Of a stretch of 64,000 bases of DNA, positions 63,398-64,000 are shown in pieces. The position numbers were made by a program, and so were the translations under genes. Positions within the stretch are counted from its first letter, which is position 1, and each line of letters begins with the position of its first letter. Under the pieces are notes generated by a model. That model searched no databases. It was not told the DNA's origin and saw nothing but the letters and a program-made list of their open reading frames with translations. Origin of the DNA: Gaiella occulta (GTDB taxonomy: Bacteria > Actinomycetota > Thermoleophilia > Gaiellales > Gaiellaceae); assembly GCF_003351045.1 (NCBI RefSeq), contig NZ_QQZY01000009.1, positions 1-64,000 of the forward strand, in the 5' to 3' direction.

Positions 63398-64000
63398 TCC
63401 TCGGGATCGAGACCTCCTGCGACGAGACCGCCGCCGCCCTCGTCGGCGGCGACGGGACGGTGCTGTCGTCCATCGTCGCCTCCCAGGCGTCGCTCCACGC
63501 CCGCTACGGCGGCGTCGTGCCGGAGGTCGCGTCGCGGCGCCACCTCGAGCTCATCGGCCCGGTGATTCGCGAGGCGCTCGAGACGGCCGGCGCCGGCCTC
63601 GACGATGTCGACCGCGTCGCCGTCACGCGCGGCCCGGGGCTCGTCGGCGCGCTCCTCGTCGGCCTCTCGGCCGCCAAGGCGCTCGCGTGGGCACGCCGGC
63701 TGCCCCTCGTGCCGGTCGACCACCTGCACGGCCATGTCGCGTCGCTCTACCTCGGCGACGCGCAGGTGGAGCCCCCCTTCGTGTGCCTGCTCGCGAGCGG
63801 CGGGCACACGCTCCTGCTCGACGTGGGCGAGCGGGGCTCGTTCCGCCGTCTCGGCTCGACGCTCGACGACGCCGCGGGCGAGGCGTTCGACAAGGGCGCG
63901 CGCCTGCTCGGGCTCGGCTATCCGGGCGGCGCCGAGATCGACCGTCTCGCGCGCGAGGGCGATCCGGAGGCGTACACGTTCCCGGTCGCACGGGTCGCCG
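63394..64000 (+). CDS. tsaD: tRNA t6A transferase catalytic subunit TsaD (cut by window end)
   Basis: The first 202 residues of TsaD (normally about 340). It starts at GTG overlapping the rimI stop, with [18 protein letters not shown], the [15 protein letters not shown] block, [22 protein letters not shown], and the metal-binding [10 protein letters not shown] (HxxxH) intact. [13 protein letters not shown] and [19 protein letters not shown] follow. With TsaE, TsaB and (elsewhere) TsaC it makes t6A37, the substrate of the MtaB enzyme encoded at 6.4-7.6 kb. Confidence 0.95.
   Translation, partial: MILGIETSCDETAAALVGGDGTVLSSIVASQASLHARYGGVVPEVASRRHLELIGPVIREALETAGAGLDDVDRVAVTRGPGLVGALLVGLSAAKALAWARRLPLVPVDHLHGHVASLYLGDAQVEPPFVCLLASGGHTLLLDVGERGSFRRLGSTLDDAAGEAFDKGARLLGLGYPGGAEIDRLAREGDPEAYTFPVARVA

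Overview
The window is GC-rich (about 70% by eye), densely packed chromosomal DNA from a bacterium. The likely source is Actinomycetota, perhaps a Thermoleophilia/Gaiellales lineage. That placement is inference from gene content and order, from GTG/TTG start codons, and from a Gram-positive/actinobacterial LexA box (CGAAC-N4-GTTCG) in front of uvrA. Most genes are housekeeping. No phage, insertion sequence, CRISPR array or rRNA was seen. One tRNA gene, tRNA-Leu(CAA), is present.

Layout. 1-8.4 kb: lepA, hemW, hrcA-dnaJ-prmA, mtaB-HIT-yqeY (translation, heme chaperoning, heat shock, tRNA modification). 8.4-10.4 kb: an ECF sigma factor, a membrane partner and a divergent exported protein, with mirror-image ECF-type promoters between them. 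10.5-14.2 kb: a DCC protein, then phoH-ybeY-(DgkA/PAP2 fusion)-cdd-era with start/stop overlaps. 14.4-15.8 kb: a decayed nucleotide cyclase, an FKBP isomerase and a flavin/F420 oxidoreductase. 15.8-21 kb: deoC, an aldehyde dehydrogenase, a half-length aldehyde dehydrogenase, a TrpC-like barrel and a GT39-type membrane glycosyltransferase. 21-23.3 kb: two phosphofructokinases with ATP-type and PPi-type signatures. 23.4-28.9 kb: tRNA-Leu and a complete branched-chain amino acid or related ABC importer (livJHMGF). 28.9-35.7 kb: a LarA-like protein, polA, rpsA, coaE and a lytic transglycosylase. 35.9-39.5 kb: two tandem exported proteins resembling the N,N-dimethylformamidase large subunit. 39.5-48 kb: uvrB, a graveyard of toxin-antitoxin and LuxR remnants, an M32 carboxypeptidase, a phosphoesterase and uvrA. 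48-55 kb: an intact AbrB/VapC pair, a zinc-ribbon/cyclase/AAA/TPR regulator, a Yip1-like membrane protein and a GGDEF-EAL protein. 55-58 kb: a pantothenate operon (DUF2520-panC-panB). 57.5-60.9 kb: a TetR repressor divergent from a hydrolase-glycosyltransferase fusion, then a GNAT acetyltransferase. 60.9-64 kb: FmdB, a family 4 uracil-DNA glycosylase and the t6A cluster tsaE-tsaB-rimI-tsaD, the last cut by the window edge.

The most striking pattern is regulatory. At more than twenty starts a TANNNT -10 hexamer sits only 6-11 bases before the ATG/GTG, so transcription should begin at or next to the start codon (leaderless mRNAs). Several divergent pairs share one short region, and at two of them the -10 boxes overlap by two bases. 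Genes that do carry a Shine-Dalgarno sequence (livJ, pfp, the M32 peptidase, the GGDEF-EAL gene) either have a longer leader or are internal to operons.
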